Below, piece by piece: positions 35,956-45,082 of a stretch of DNA of 64,000 nucleotides. Position numbers and translations under genes: made by a program. Source of the stretch: an uncultured Lachnospiraceae bacterium. GTDB taxonomy: Bacteria > Bacillota > Clostridia > Lachnospirales > Lachnospiraceae. The stretch spans positions 54,041 through 118,040 of the forward strand of contig CAJTVT010000002.1 in assembly GCA_910580015.1 (NCBI GenBank), read 5' to 3'. Every line of letters begins with the position of its first letter. Positions within the stretch are counted from its first letter, which is position 1. A model generated the notes under the pieces. The model had not been told where the DNA came from. It did not search any database and worked only from the letters and a program-made list of their open reading frames with translations.

Positions 35956-35964
35956 ATTGTACCA
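35956..35964 (-). promoter_or_regulatory. Possible extended -10 promoter of wzz
   Basis: On the minus strand TGGTACAAT (TGn plus TACAAT) lies about 60 bases upstream of the wzz start and just past the ugd terminator, which implies a separate transcription unit. Confidence 0.45.
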
Positions 35965-35981
35965 AAAATAAATGAAAAAGT

Positions 35982-36014
35982 AAAATGCCCCGCGATAAAC
36001 TTGCGTGGCATTTT
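35982..36014 (-). terminator. Rho-independent terminator after ugd
   Basis: AAAATGCC (35982-35989) pairs with GGCATTTT (36007-36014), extended by CGC/GCG with one mismatch. On the minus strand it begins 11 bases after the ugd stop and runs into a T-rich tail. It closes the operon that starts at the promoter at 41083-41111. Confidence 0.85.
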
Positions 36015-36024
36015 GATTAAGACT

Positions 36025-37272
36025 TTAATCCCGCCCGAACAGATCTCTCGTATATACCTTCTCTTGGCAATCCTCTAATGCTCTGTCATAACGGTTCGCA
36101 ATGATCACGGTTGACCGTTGCTTAAACTCTTCCAGGTCATTTACAACCTTACTTCCAAAAAATGTTGCTCCATCCTGCAGTGCTGGTTCATAGATAATAA
36201 CTTCCGCTCCCTTCGCTTTCACCCGTTTCATGATTCCCTGCACAGAAGATTGACGAAAATTGTCGGAATTTGACTTCATGGTCAGTCGATATACGCCGAT
36301 CACCACTGTTTTTTCCAGAGAACTATCATACAAATTATCCTCTCTGTAACCATAGTAGCCTGCCATACGAAGCACAGAATCTGCAATAAAATCCTTTCTT
36401 GTCCTGTTTGACTCCACAATAGCGCTCATCATATTTTGGGGCACATCTTCGTAGTTAGCCAAAAGCTGTTTGGTATCTTTGGGAAGACAATATCCTCCAT
36501 AGCCAAAGGACGGATTGTTATAATGCGTTCCAATCCGAGGATCCAGACAGACACCATCTATGATCGCCTGGGAATCTAGCCCTTTGATGACAGCATAAGT
36601 GTCAAGTTCATTGAAATAAGACACCCTGAGAGCTAGATAAGTATTTGCAAACAATTTAACAGCTTCCGCTTCGGTAAACCCCATAATCAACGTGTCAATA
36701 TTTTCCTTTATAGCGCCCTCCTTCAACAATTTTGCAAAGATTTGAGCTGCCTGAATCATCTGCTCATCCTTCATATCCGTTCCTACGATAATCCTGGAGG
36801 GATAAAGATTATCATACAATGCTTTTGACTCTCTCAAAAATTCTGGGCTAAAAAGAATATTTTTACATTGATACTTCTTCCGGACCGAGGCAGTAAAACC
36901 TACAGGAATCGTGGACTTAACGACAAGGATTGCATCTGGGTTCCATTCAAGTACCGACTTGATCACCGATTCCACCGCAGAAGTATCGAAGAAATTTTTT
37001 CTGGAATCGTAATTTGTTGGAGCTGCAATTACTACAAAGTCTGCATTCTCATAAGCCATCCTTGCATCCAAAGTAGCTTTCAAATCCAACGTATGGTCTG
37101 CAAAATATTTTTCTATATATTCATCCTGAATGGGAGATTTTCTCTGATTGATCAGCTCCACTTTCTCTGGCACAATATCCACCGCCCATACTTGGTGATT
37201 CTGTGCCAATAGAACAGCGATCGATAAGCCGACATATCCGGTCCCCGCCACTGCAACAGTGTATCTCTTCAT
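36025..37272 (-). CDS. ugd: UDP-glucose 6-dehydrogenase
   Basis: A 415-residue NAD-dependent dehydrogenase oxidising UDP-glucose to UDP-glucuronate in two steps. The Rossmann start is VAVAGTGYVGLSIAVLLAQN. Then come VVIAAPTNYD, VVKSTIPVGFT, LFSPEFLRESKALYDNLYPS, a central LFANTYLALRVSYFNELDTY, and the catalytic cysteine in FGYGGYCLPKDTKQLL (about residue 260). The wording closely follows the short enterobacterial-type Ugd. It overlaps the epimerase gene by 4 bases (ATGA) and is the last gene of a three-gene operon. It supplies glucuronate to the polymer. Confidence 0.95.
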   Translation of the reverse strand: MKRYTVAVAGTGYVGLSIAVLLAQNHQVWAVDIVPEKVELINQRKSPIQDEYIEKYFADHTLDLKATLDARMAYENADFVVIAAPTNYDSRKNFFDTSAVESVIKSVLEWNPDAILVVKSTIPVGFTASVRKKYQCKNILFSPEFLRESKALYDNLYPSRIIVGTDMKDEQMIQAAQIFAKLLKEGAIKENIDTLIMGFTEAEAVKLFANTYLALRVSYFNELDTYAVIKGLDSQAIIDGVCLDPRIGTHYNNPSFGYGGYCLPKDTKQLLANYEDVPQNMMSAIVESNRTRKDFIADSVLRMAGYYGYREDNLYDSSLEKTVVIGVYRLTMKSNSDNFRQSSVQGIMKRVKAKGAEVIIYEPALQDGATFFGSKVVNDLEEFKQRSTVIIANRYDRALEDCQEKVYTRDLFGRD

Positions 37273-38432
37273 GATAAAGACCTCCCATCAAACTCTTTCT
37301 GCGCACTTTGTTCCAAAATGTCTGCTATTCTCTTACTAGCATGACCATCGCCATAGGGATTATTCGCCTTTGCCATTGCATCATAAGCCTGCTTATTTTC
37401 CAGAAGTTCCTTGAAATTTTGATAGATTGTATGTTCCTCTGTTCCTGCTAATTTTAATGTCCCAGCTTGTATTCCTTCTGGCCGTTCTGTTGTATTTCTC
37501 ATTACCAGAACGGGTTTCCCCAATGAGGGGGCTTCCTCCTGAATCCCTCCTGAATCTGTCAAAATTAAATAGGCTCTTGCCATCAGATTATGACACTCAA
37601 TCACGTTAATTGGTTCTATGATATGCATTCTATCACAATCCTCAAGTTCCTTCTTTGCAGCCTCACGAACAGCCGGATTCATATGAATAGGATATAGAGC
37701 CTTAACCTGTGGATGTTCCTCCAACACGCGTCGAATTGCGCGAAACATATGATACATAGGCTGCCCCAGGTTTTCTCTGCGATGTGCTGTGATGAAAATC
37801 AATTTACTCCCTTTGGCCCATTCAAGTTCTGGATGTACATAATCTTTCCGAACAGTTGTCCTAAGTGAATCTATCACTGTGTTGCCAGTCACCCAGATTT
37901 TTGATGGCTCCTTGCCCTCTTTTAGAAGATTATCCCTTGCCTGCATAGTTGGCGCAAAGTGATACTGTGTAACAATGGAAACTGCCTGTCTGTTAAACTC
38001 TTCTGGATATGGACTATGCATATCATAGGTGCGAAGTCCCGCCTCCACGTGTCCCACCGGAATCTGCAAATAAAAACAAGCCAAAGCTGCTGCAAATGCC
38101 GTTGAGGTATCTCCATGAACTAAAACAACATCTGGACTTTCTTTTTGAAGTACCTCTTTCATTTTACCCAATATACCAACTGTGATGTCAAACAAATCTT
38201 GCTGTTTCTTCATCACAGATAAATTATAATCTGGCACCACATGAAATGCCTCTAACACCTGCTCTAGCATCTCCCGATGTTGTCCAGTAACACATACCAC
38301 TGTCTGAAACATTTTTCTCGCTTTCAATTCTTTAACTAATGGGCACATTTTTATCGCTTCGGGCCTTGTGCCAAAAACCAACATTATTTTTCTCAATGGC
38401 ATACTCTGTCTTACTATTTCTTCACGCTTCAT
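37269..38432 (-). CDS. wecB: UDP-N-acetylglucosamine 2-epimerase (non-hydrolysing)
   Basis: A 387-residue epimerase converting UDP-GlcNAc to UDP-ManNAc. The N-terminus has KIMLVFGTRPEAIKMCPLVK. CVTGQHREML, VLVHGDTSTAFAAALACFYL, HVEAGLRTYD, FITAHRRENLG and LTDSGGIQEEAPSLGKPVLV complete the family signature. With WecC at 50145-51365 it makes UDP-ManNAcA. Together with ugd it means the locus can make two uronic acid donors. The start overlaps the 3' end of the 866-residue gene by 11 bases. Confidence 0.96.
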   Translation of the reverse strand: MKREEIVRQSMPLRKIMLVFGTRPEAIKMCPLVKELKARKMFQTVVCVTGQHREMLEQVLEAFHVVPDYNLSVMKKQQDLFDITVGILGKMKEVLQKESPDVVLVHGDTSTAFAAALACFYLQIPVGHVEAGLRTYDMHSPYPEEFNRQAVSIVTQYHFAPTMQARDNLLKEGKEPSKIWVTGNTVIDSLRTTVRKDYVHPELEWAKGSKLIFITAHRRENLGQPMYHMFRAIRRVLEEHPQVKALYPIHMNPAVREAAKKELEDCDRMHIIEPINVIECHNLMARAYLILTDSGGIQEEAPSLGKPVLVMRNTTERPEGIQAGTLKLAGTEEHTIYQNFKELLENKQAYDAMAKANNPYGDGHASKRIADILEQSAQKEFDGRSLS

Positions 38433-41022
38433 ATCTGCCCTCCAAAAGAGCGTTTCTTTCCATAATTTCTATCCTTCGCGTCATCCATAACAACTTTGCA
38501 ATCCAATTTTGTGCCCATTTTTTACTTACCAACTTGTCTTCTTCACTGGAATAATTGATTTTTTCTTCAAAACGAAATTCCTTTAAAAACATCTCCTGAA
38601 GCTCCCTGCGGCTGAAATCCAAACTGCTTACATATGGATAACCATATTTCTTTTGCAACGGCCCGTTAATCAAAGAGATCCGAAATCTATCAAAAACAGA
38701 ATAATAGGTTTCATAGGTACGGTATACTGGAGCCAAATCAAATCCAGTGATATCACCATAATAATCCTGCTCTCCATGTAAAGTTGTATTCAGCAGCGTA
38801 TCAGACCATGAAATAGAAAATTTTTCACAAAGTATTTGAAGCGTTTCTTTCGGTTTAAGTTTTAAATCTTCAAACTTTAGAATGAATCTTTCCCAATTTG
38901 GATATTCCTTTTTTTCTTCTTCTGGAAGATCAAGCGCAGTCGCAAGCATCCCCATTGTAAATGGGGTATGTTCCTTTTCATATGTTTTCAACATCGAACC
39001 TGAACGGATGTAACAGCTTCGCACCAGGTTGAGAATACATCCAGATTCCGCCACTGAATTCAACCAGACTGCATAATCTTCACATTGATTCACAGATACA
39101 CAGTGGGGCTCCCAATAAATGGTCATCGCTGAGAGATCTTTCACTTCTCGATTCCACATTTTCGCATGGGCAATATGAATCATCACAAACAATTCCTGAG
39201 AGGTAAACCGCTCTTTGAGTAACAACATCTCTCCCATATAACCGATAAATGCAATCTTCTGGGCTTCCTCCCATAGATCTCCCTGTTCAGTCCAAAATCC
39301 AAGATCATAAAATTTCCACAACAATGATAAGATATTTTCGCTCTTTTCTGACGCAAGCCGAACGCAAATAGAAAACAAATTGTTATTTAAAGGGCCATAT
39401 TCCAACATTAAAATATCTGGATGATTGTCCAAAAGCCCTCTGATAAAAATATTACCACTATAAGGGGCAATGGCACCAATTACAATTTTCCCAACCTTGA
39501 AATCCGTCTGTTCCGATTGTTGAAAGAAGGAGAGCTCTTTCAGAACCATTGTATTACAGATCGGATAACTTATCACATTGCAAATCCCTCTTTCCCTTAT
39601 CTTCGCCAAAATCTTCACCTTTTTGTCAATCTGCCAATAATAAATCTGCTTCGGATTCCAATGATAATATGGAGGAACCAAAATCAGACAGAGATCTTCT
39701 TTTTGAATCTCTTCCTCATGGATCTGTGTGATTTGTGAATATTCTTCCTCATATTCCCCTAAAATATCACAATACACGATCCTGCCTGACAGACTGGCGT
39801 TTTTTCTCTCCAAAATCCGCTTCAACGTGAGGCAAAACCAGAAATCTCCAACCAGCACCAATTTCGTGGCAGATTTTTTGAGCACATCCTCCAACAAATA
39901 AGAAAAGCCGTTATCTGGAAGCTCCATATAATCTTTCCACAAAAACAGCCTTTCATTCCTTTTTAAACCATAATAATAAAAGTCAAAATCAACTGGGCCA
40001 GATCCCCATGCGCTATATTTTGACTCCGATTCTATAAAAACAATTTGTTCTTCACGTTCCATGGCCTCTGCCATACTTAAAATTTCTTTTCCAAACAAAA
40101 ATTTTCCTTGTTCTTCGGGCTTGTCTGACACAAAACAGACAATATCCAGATCCATCTTCCGCAAACCATCATATACATCTAAGGAATCCTCATCCATATT
40201 AAGAAGGCCAATTGGCCTATTCTGCAACATCTCTAGTAAATCCTCGAAGTCACCCTTCGCATCTGTTATGATCCCTTTACAGATATTCGCCTCATAGATT
40301 TGATCAATGCACTCAAACTCTACGGAAACACTACAGCGCTGCCGTAAACTTTCTGGTTTTTGCCCAATACCCTCCGCATACACACTATAGTTCTTATATT
40401 CCAACACCTCCACATCACTGCCGTTCATTTCCTTCCATGCACTGCACTTCTCCCACAGGGGATCGAGCGCATTTACGGCAATTCCTGCCTGTTTTAAGTA
40501 CAGGATAAAATAATATGCCAGTTCATTGCAGCCATAAACCGTTACAGAATCATATTCCGCATATACATCCTGAAATCCCAATGCATTTTCACATTCTATC
40601 AGTTCATCCAGCATCCTTAATTCACGATTTGCCTCATCATCCTGCCACGCAAAACAAATTAAATGACGATCTTCATCCACAACTGGAAGAACGATCGGCT
40701 CACCCAGCCCCCATGGAACACGTTTAAAATATTCTCGTCCTTCCTCCCATAATTTTGCGCCTAGGATGGCATAATCTCGATTCATAGAATTCATCAATGC
40801 CTGAGCCAGCATTGAAAATGTGACATCCATATTTATCTGCCCAATCTCCCGCATCGCTTGTTGAACAAATATATTATATGTAATGTAGCCAATATACCGT
40901 TCTTCCTCATCTAAAATACACACCATCTTATCAGGATTTTGATTTAAAAAGGTGATAAGAACATTGTAATCCAATTCCTTTTCTTTGAAACAATATACTT
41001 CCCTGTCACAAAACCGAATCAT
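38422..41022 (-). CDS. Large multidomain protein with C-terminal sulfotransferase-like domain
   Basis: An 866-residue cytoplasmic protein with no signal or TM. I do not recognise the whole. Residues 1-60 look CBS-like (MVCILDEEERYIGYITYNIF). Two Rossmann-like segments follow (VTVYGCNELAYYFILYLKQA at 161-180; LVLVGDFWFCLTLKRILERK at 388-407). The C-third (about 510-800) reads like a sulfotransferase: IVIGAIAPYSGNIFIRGLLD (513-532) in place of the 5'-phosphosulfate loop, ILNLVRSCYIRSGSMLK (663-679) for the 3'-phosphate site, and ILKFEDLKLKPKETLQILCE (714-733), the usual C-terminal stretch. The loop lacks the normal Lys and the SGT has become SGN, so activity is uncertain. It has its own strong promoter and heads an operon with wecB and ugd. 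Confidence 0.75.
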   Translation of the reverse strand: MIRFCDREVYCFKEKELDYNVLITFLNQNPDKMVCILDEEERYIGYITYNIFVQQAMREIGQINMDVTFSMLAQALMNSMNRDYAILGAKLWEEGREYFKRVPWGLGEPIVLPVVDEDRHLICFAWQDDEANRELRMLDELIECENALGFQDVYAEYDSVTVYGCNELAYYFILYLKQAGIAVNALDPLWEKCSAWKEMNGSDVEVLEYKNYSVYAEGIGQKPESLRQRCSVSVEFECIDQIYEANICKGIITDAKGDFEDLLEMLQNRPIGLLNMDEDSLDVYDGLRKMDLDIVCFVSDKPEEQGKFLFGKEILSMAEAMEREEQIVFIESESKYSAWGSGPVDFDFYYYGLKRNERLFLWKDYMELPDNGFSYLLEDVLKKSATKLVLVGDFWFCLTLKRILERKNASLSGRIVYCDILGEYEEEYSQITQIHEEEIQKEDLCLILVPPYYHWNPKQIYYWQIDKKVKILAKIRERGICNVISYPICNTMVLKELSFFQQSEQTDFKVGKIVIGAIAPYSGNIFIRGLLDNHPDILMLEYGPLNNNLFSICVRLASEKSENILSLLWKFYDLGFWTEQGDLWEEAQKIAFIGYMGEMLLLKERFTSQELFVMIHIAHAKMWNREVKDLSAMTIYWEPHCVSVNQCEDYAVWLNSVAESGCILNLVRSCYIRSGSMLKTYEKEHTPFTMGMLATALDLPEEEKKEYPNWERFILKFEDLKLKPKETLQILCEKFSISWSDTLLNTTLHGEQDYYGDITGFDLAPVYRTYETYYSVFDRFRISLINGPLQKKYGYPYVSSLDFSRRELQEMFLKEFRFEEKINYSSEEDKLVSKKWAQNWIAKLLWMTRRIEIMERNALLEGRYEA

Positions 41023-41082
41023 GTATTATTCCTCCATCTTGGCCTTTCTTTTGTCGTTATACTTCTATGGCTATACCTTTGC

Positions 41083-41111
41083 ATTATATCAGACATGGTG
41101 CTTGTGGACAA
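41083..41111 (-). promoter_or_regulatory. Sigma-A type promoter of the 866-aa gene/wecB/ugd operon
   Basis: On the minus strand TTGTCC (41111-41106), a 17-base spacer, then a perfect TATAAT (41088-41083). It lies about 61 bases upstream of the 866-residue gene, inside the 225-base gap after the DegT gene. This is the clearest promoter in the window. Confidence 0.75.
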
Positions 41112-41247
41112 GGCAAAGCTTTGGAAAACTGCCGTTGACTGTGTGTTTTTCAACTAAATTGTAATAACATCGTATTCTATACAATAACTACATGAACATA
41201 TTTCCCTGACAATGAAATCTCCAAAATAATACCTGAACATGTTTTCA

Positions 41248-42354
41248 TCAATATTTACAGCTAAGCACCACATCACAGATACGATCAACCTCTTCCATCG
41301 GCAAATCCGCATACAAGGGCAACGTCAACACCCGTTTACTGATATGTAAAGCGATCGGTGTTTCCATTACATCGAACTGGCCATGAAATGCGGCGAAAGT
41401 ATTGGTCAGTGGATAAAAATATTTTCTTGCCCCAATTCCATGTTCTGCTAACTTGTCAAACACTTCTGCTCTTGTTGCTCCAAACAATTTTTCTTCAAAC
41501 ACAACCGGAAAATAAGAATAATTCGATTTCACTTCTGGCTGAACGATATTGAGCTGTATGCCGTCCACACCTTGCAAACGACTTCTATAATGTTCCACAA
41601 TGATTCTGCGCTTTGCAATCTCCTCCTCAATATGCTTTAAATTACACAAACCCATAGCCGCACAAAATTCATTCAGTTTCGCATTTGCGCCCACTGCCGA
41701 AACTTCCTCTGGCCCATGAATCCCAAAATTCTTAAGTTCATACAATTTTTCACCCAAACGTTTCTCTTGAAAACACACAGCTCCACCTTCTATCGTATGA
41801 AATACTTTGGTGGCGTGAAAACTAAAACAAGAAGCATCCCCGAATGTACCGAGTCCCTTCCCTTTGTAAGTCTCCCCAAATGTATGCGCTGCGTCATAAA
41901 TCACTTTCAGTTCATATTTATGTGCCAATCGTTCAATTTCCTCTACTTTACAAATATTTCCATAAACATGAACTGGCATGATGGCACAGGTTCGATCGGT
42001 AATCAAACATTCTAACTTTTCTGTATCCATTGTATACGTGAACGGATCAATATCACAAAATACAGGTTTCAGTCCATTTCGGACAATCGCATGGGTTGTG
42101 GACGCAAATGTAAATGGTGTGGTTATCACTTCCCCCTGAAGATTCATCGCCTGCAATGTCATCTCCAATGCCATATGCCCGTTTGCCATAAGTTCAATAT
42201 ATTGTACCCCCAAATATTTGCATAGCTCAGCCTGAAGCTTCTCATGTTTGGGTCCCATATTTGTAAGCCAATGACTATCCCACATCCCTCTGATTTCATC
42301 CATGTATTCTTCTAGTTCAGGCATGGATGAACGGGTAACAAATACTTGATTCAT
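41248..42354 (-). CDS. DegT/DnrJ/EryC1 sugar aminotransferase (VioA/FdtB-like)
   Basis: Start at the ATG at 42354 with GGAGG upstream (368 residues); its A is the last base of the preceding TGA, so translation is coupled. The PLP enzyme shows TRSSMPELEEYMDEI, HWLTNMGPKHEKLQAEL, EVITTPFTFASTTHAIVRNG, YDAAHTFGETYKGKG and the Schiff-base lysine in SCFSFHATKVFHTIEGGA (about residue 180). This wording is close to the VioA group that aminates dTDP-4-keto-6-deoxyglucose. No rmlA/rmlB genes are in the window, so that donor would come from elsewhere. It is the last gene of the cassette with the decarboxylase-GNAT fusion and ATP-grasp protein. Confidence 0.9.
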   Translation of the reverse strand: MNQVFVTRSSMPELEEYMDEIRGMWDSHWLTNMGPKHEKLQAELCKYLGVQYIELMANGHMALEMTLQAMNLQGEVITTPFTFASTTHAIVRNGLKPVFCDIDPFTYTMDTEKLECLITDRTCAIMPVHVYGNICKVEEIERLAHKYELKVIYDAAHTFGETYKGKGLGTFGDASCFSFHATKVFHTIEGGAVCFQEKRLGEKLYELKNFGIHGPEEVSAVGANAKLNEFCAAMGLCNLKHIEEEIAKRRIIVEHYRSRLQGVDGIQLNIVQPEVKSNYSYFPVVFEEKLFGATRAEVFDKLAEHGIGARKYFYPLTNTFAAFHGQFDVMETPIALHISKRVLTLPLYADLPMEEVDRICDVVLSCKY

Positions 42355-43964
42355 CAACACATTTCCTCCAGTTTTTTTATCATATAAACAGAATGTCCTG
42401 AGGCAGAAGATGATTTCTGGAATCCCATTTTCCCATAAAATTCTATCGCTGTATAGTTGTTATTATCAACCTCCAGTTTCATGAAATCCATACCAAGATG
42501 ATATGCCCCTTTTTCAACTTCTTTTAACAATTTCGCTCCATATCCTTTTCTATTTATTGATTCAGAAACAGCAAGAAATGTCAAATATGCTGTTTTCCTT
42601 TCTTTATCATTTGCATAAAATGCTGCTATTCCATATATACCAGCATGATCTGTAAGATACATCACATTTCCAAATTTCATGATCTTTTCTGCGTATAATT
42701 CTATGTCTACCCTATGATCCAATGGCGGCACGATTCTTTTCCCCAGTCTGTTAAGTGTATCTAGAAGTGTATGTCGTCGTTCTTTTTGATTTTTTCCCAT
42801 TGTTGCATCCCAAAATATAGACAGCGAATCCCGATACATCTCACAGTTTCCCACTGTTTTAACCTTAGGCGGTTCGATAATAAAATGGCTGTTAAATGCC
42901 ATGGTATAAGCCCCAGCATTTTTAAACTCCAACAGATCCTCGACCTTCAGCTCTGACGTATGAACCAGTTCTCCCAAGCGATCATTTTCCATACAAGTAC
43001 ATCCACATAAAATCTGTCGTTCCACATCCTCTCTGTTCTCATCTCCCATGTTTGTAACTTCAAATGGCTGTTTCCTTGGATGCATAAATGGATTTATATG
43101 CAGTAACGTTCCGTCCAACGTGACAATATCCACATTCCTAATTTTCCTAATATTGATTACTTTTGTGATATAGGACACACAGGTCGCCAACACACAAGCT
43201 CCTGGCTCAAGAATCAGCGTTGTTGTTCCAGGATTCACTTTTCGTTTTAAAATATCACATATTTCCTTCGCATATTCTTTCATGAGAGGCTTTCCCGCCA
43301 CAATCTGTCCTCCAAAAAAACCTCCTCCAATGTCTATATAGGGAACTTCCATCTCATACTTCTCAATCAAATCAACTGCTTGGTTTGCCAATGCCCGAAA
43401 TACTGCTAAACTTCTGGTCTTTGTGCTTGTATGCATGTGCAATCCAATCTTTTTTAAGCCATATTGGTTCAGCAATTCAACCACATACCTAAAATCACTC
43501 GATTCACCATCAATTCCAAATCTACTTACACTGTTGCCTGCCGTGGTCTCTCCAGGACAAACACTCTCTAAATCAAAATTAACCCGCAGGCCAACTCTTT
43601 CAATTCCCCTAAGATCTACATTTTTGCATAATTCCTCTGCTTCCTCCAAATGGTCTAAATTAATATATGCCCCTTTCTCAAATGCATACCTGAGCAATCT
43701 TCCTTTGCAGGGACCATTAAATATTATTTTTGATGGATCTACTTTTGCTTCCATGCAATAGTGATATTCATCTGGACTCACCACTTCCCCATACCATCCC
43801 ATTTTTTGATAAGCATATTCCAGCAACCCCTGGTACGAATTTGTTTTCACTGAATAACCAAAAATAAGATTATCTCCCCATTGCCGTTTAAAAGCCTGCA
43901 TTAAATCGATACAGTTATCTTTAAATAGATTATAATTTACTAAATAATATGGTGTTTCCTGCAT
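42354..43964 (-). CDS. LysA-like PLP decarboxylase fused to a GNAT acetyltransferase
   Basis: A 536-residue bifunctional protein. The N-part (about 1-395) is a fold-III, group IV decarboxylase: Lys40 in IFGYSVKTNSYQ, IGLHMHTSTKTRSL (about 173-186), IDIGGGFFGG (about 210-219), ILEPGACVLA (about 251-260), and the catalytic Cys324 with Asp328 in GCTCMENDRLG. The C-part (about 415-536) is GNAT, with AVSESINRKGYGAKLL binding acetyl-CoA and NNNYTAIEFYGKMGF. The decarboxylase keeps its key residues and so is probably active on an amino acid; the GNAT part may acylate the product or a sugar amine. It lies three bases after the ATP-grasp gene. Confidence 0.85.
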   Translation of the reverse strand: MQETPYYLVNYNLFKDNCIDLMQAFKRQWGDNLIFGYSVKTNSYQGLLEYAYQKMGWYGEVVSPDEYHYCMEAKVDPSKIIFNGPCKGRLLRYAFEKGAYINLDHLEEAEELCKNVDLRGIERVGLRVNFDLESVCPGETTAGNSVSRFGIDGESSDFRYVVELLNQYGLKKIGLHMHTSTKTRSLAVFRALANQAVDLIEKYEMEVPYIDIGGGFFGGQIVAGKPLMKEYAKEICDILKRKVNPGTTTLILEPGACVLATCVSYITKVINIRKIRNVDIVTLDGTLLHINPFMHPRKQPFEVTNMGDENREDVERQILCGCTCMENDRLGELVHTSELKVEDLLEFKNAGAYTMAFNSHFIIEPPKVKTVGNCEMYRDSLSIFWDATMGKNQKERRHTLLDTLNRLGKRIVPPLDHRVDIELYAEKIMKFGNVMYLTDHAGIYGIAAFYANDKERKTAYLTFLAVSESINRKGYGAKLLKEVEKGAYHLGMDFMKLEVDNNNYTAIEFYGKMGFQKSSSASGHSVYMIKKLEEMC

Positions 43965-43967
43965 ACA

Positions 43968-45014
43968 TCAATATCCTCCGTGCTGTCCAAGCAACATATC
44001 AATGATCTGAATGTCTTTTTGCATGATATGGTCATAATGCTTAACTATTAATTCATCCGATATCGGTTCCTCTAACACCCAGTGAATGATAGCTTTTGGC
44101 AAATCCACACCTGCACAATGGCTAAAAGGATAGCCACCTCCAAAACGCGCATTTAAATCTAATACATAAATACTGTCGCCAGAAGTGAATACATCCATAT
44201 CTAGATTTCCAATATGGCCCAATGCATTTCCAAGTCTTGTTCCAATCTGTTCTAATTCCAGATGTTTCACTACCATTGCACTATCTGTCTCTCCTGAGCG
44301 CATTGCAATCTTTTTTCTTACAATAGTATTTACATGATTCCCAGACAAATCGTGGATCACATCCAATCCATACTCTTCTCCTTGTATTTTTTCCTGAAAA
44401 ATCACACAATCGTCAACATCTTCTGCTGATTCATATTTTAAATAAGTAGCAAAAATTTCTTTCCTAGTTTTTGCTGCGAAAAACCATAATTCTTTTTCAT
44501 TACAAGCCTCATAAACGGCAATGGATCCCATTCCCCATCTTGGCTTTACAATAATTGGGAAACTGATCCTTTTGCTCTCTATCTCTGCTAGCACCTCTTT
44601 TTCGGATTGGTATGTCTTCGGGCATAAAAAACCATTCCTGCTGCAAAACTGAAACGTTTCCCATTTATCATTACATATATTAATTACCGTCTCCTCTGAT
44701 ACAATAAGAACAATGCCATGATGTGCAAATAGGTCTTTTTTCTTGGATAAAATTTTTAAGTCAATATCAAACAGCGGAATAATTGCCTTTATTGCATTTT
44801 TTTTACAATAATCAAGCAAAAAAGGAATATAATTCTCATCGTAAATAAGCGGAGTAACAACACTTTTATCTGCATAATAAAAAGCAGGCGCACCTGGAGC
44901 ACTGTTTCCTGCATGTACAAGACCTCTTCCATTCAATGCCTTCTTAAAATAATTGACAAGATACCCCCGCCTGCCTGACGATGTCAGTAATATATTTATA
45001 TGCTTTTTTTTCAT
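43968..45014 (-). CDS. ATP-grasp ligase (CarB/PylC-like)
   Basis: A 348-residue ATP-grasp enzyme. The pre-ATP-grasp domain begins INILLTSSGRRGYLVNYFKK. The central part has FPIIVKPRWGMGSIAVY (nucleotide-binding lysine), VDDCVIFQEKIQGEEYGLDV, and near the end DSIYVLDLNARFGGGYPFSH with the metal-binding Asp/Asn pair. Such enzymes join a carboxylate to an amine through an acyl phosphate. Situated between Wzx and the decarboxylase-GNAT fusion, it probably attaches an amino acid or amine to a sugar of the repeating unit. AGAGG abuts the start, an unusually short spacing. Confidence 0.88.
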   Translation of the reverse strand: MKKKHINILLTSSGRRGYLVNYFKKALNGRGLVHAGNSAPGAPAFYYADKSVVTPLIYDENYIPFLLDYCKKNAIKAIIPLFDIDLKILSKKKDLFAHHGIVLIVSEETVINICNDKWETFQFCSRNGFLCPKTYQSEKEVLAEIESKRISFPIIVKPRWGMGSIAVYEACNEKELWFFAAKTRKEIFATYLKYESAEDVDDCVIFQEKIQGEEYGLDVIHDLSGNHVNTIVRKKIAMRSGETDSAMVVKHLELEQIGTRLGNALGHIGNLDMDVFTSGDSIYVLDLNARFGGGYPFSHCAGVDLPKAIIHWVLEEPISDELIVKHYDHIMQKDIQIIDMLLGQHGGY

Positions 45015-45082
45015 CCTCTAACTAATATGAATCATCATATTTTCCCTTCTACAATTTTTGGTATATACAATACCTACCGTTT

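Noticed and set aside
38422..41022. Frameshifted or fused neighbouring genes as the cause of the 866-residue length
   Set aside because: The frame is open throughout, codon use is even, and there are no internal ribosome sites that would divide it convincingly.
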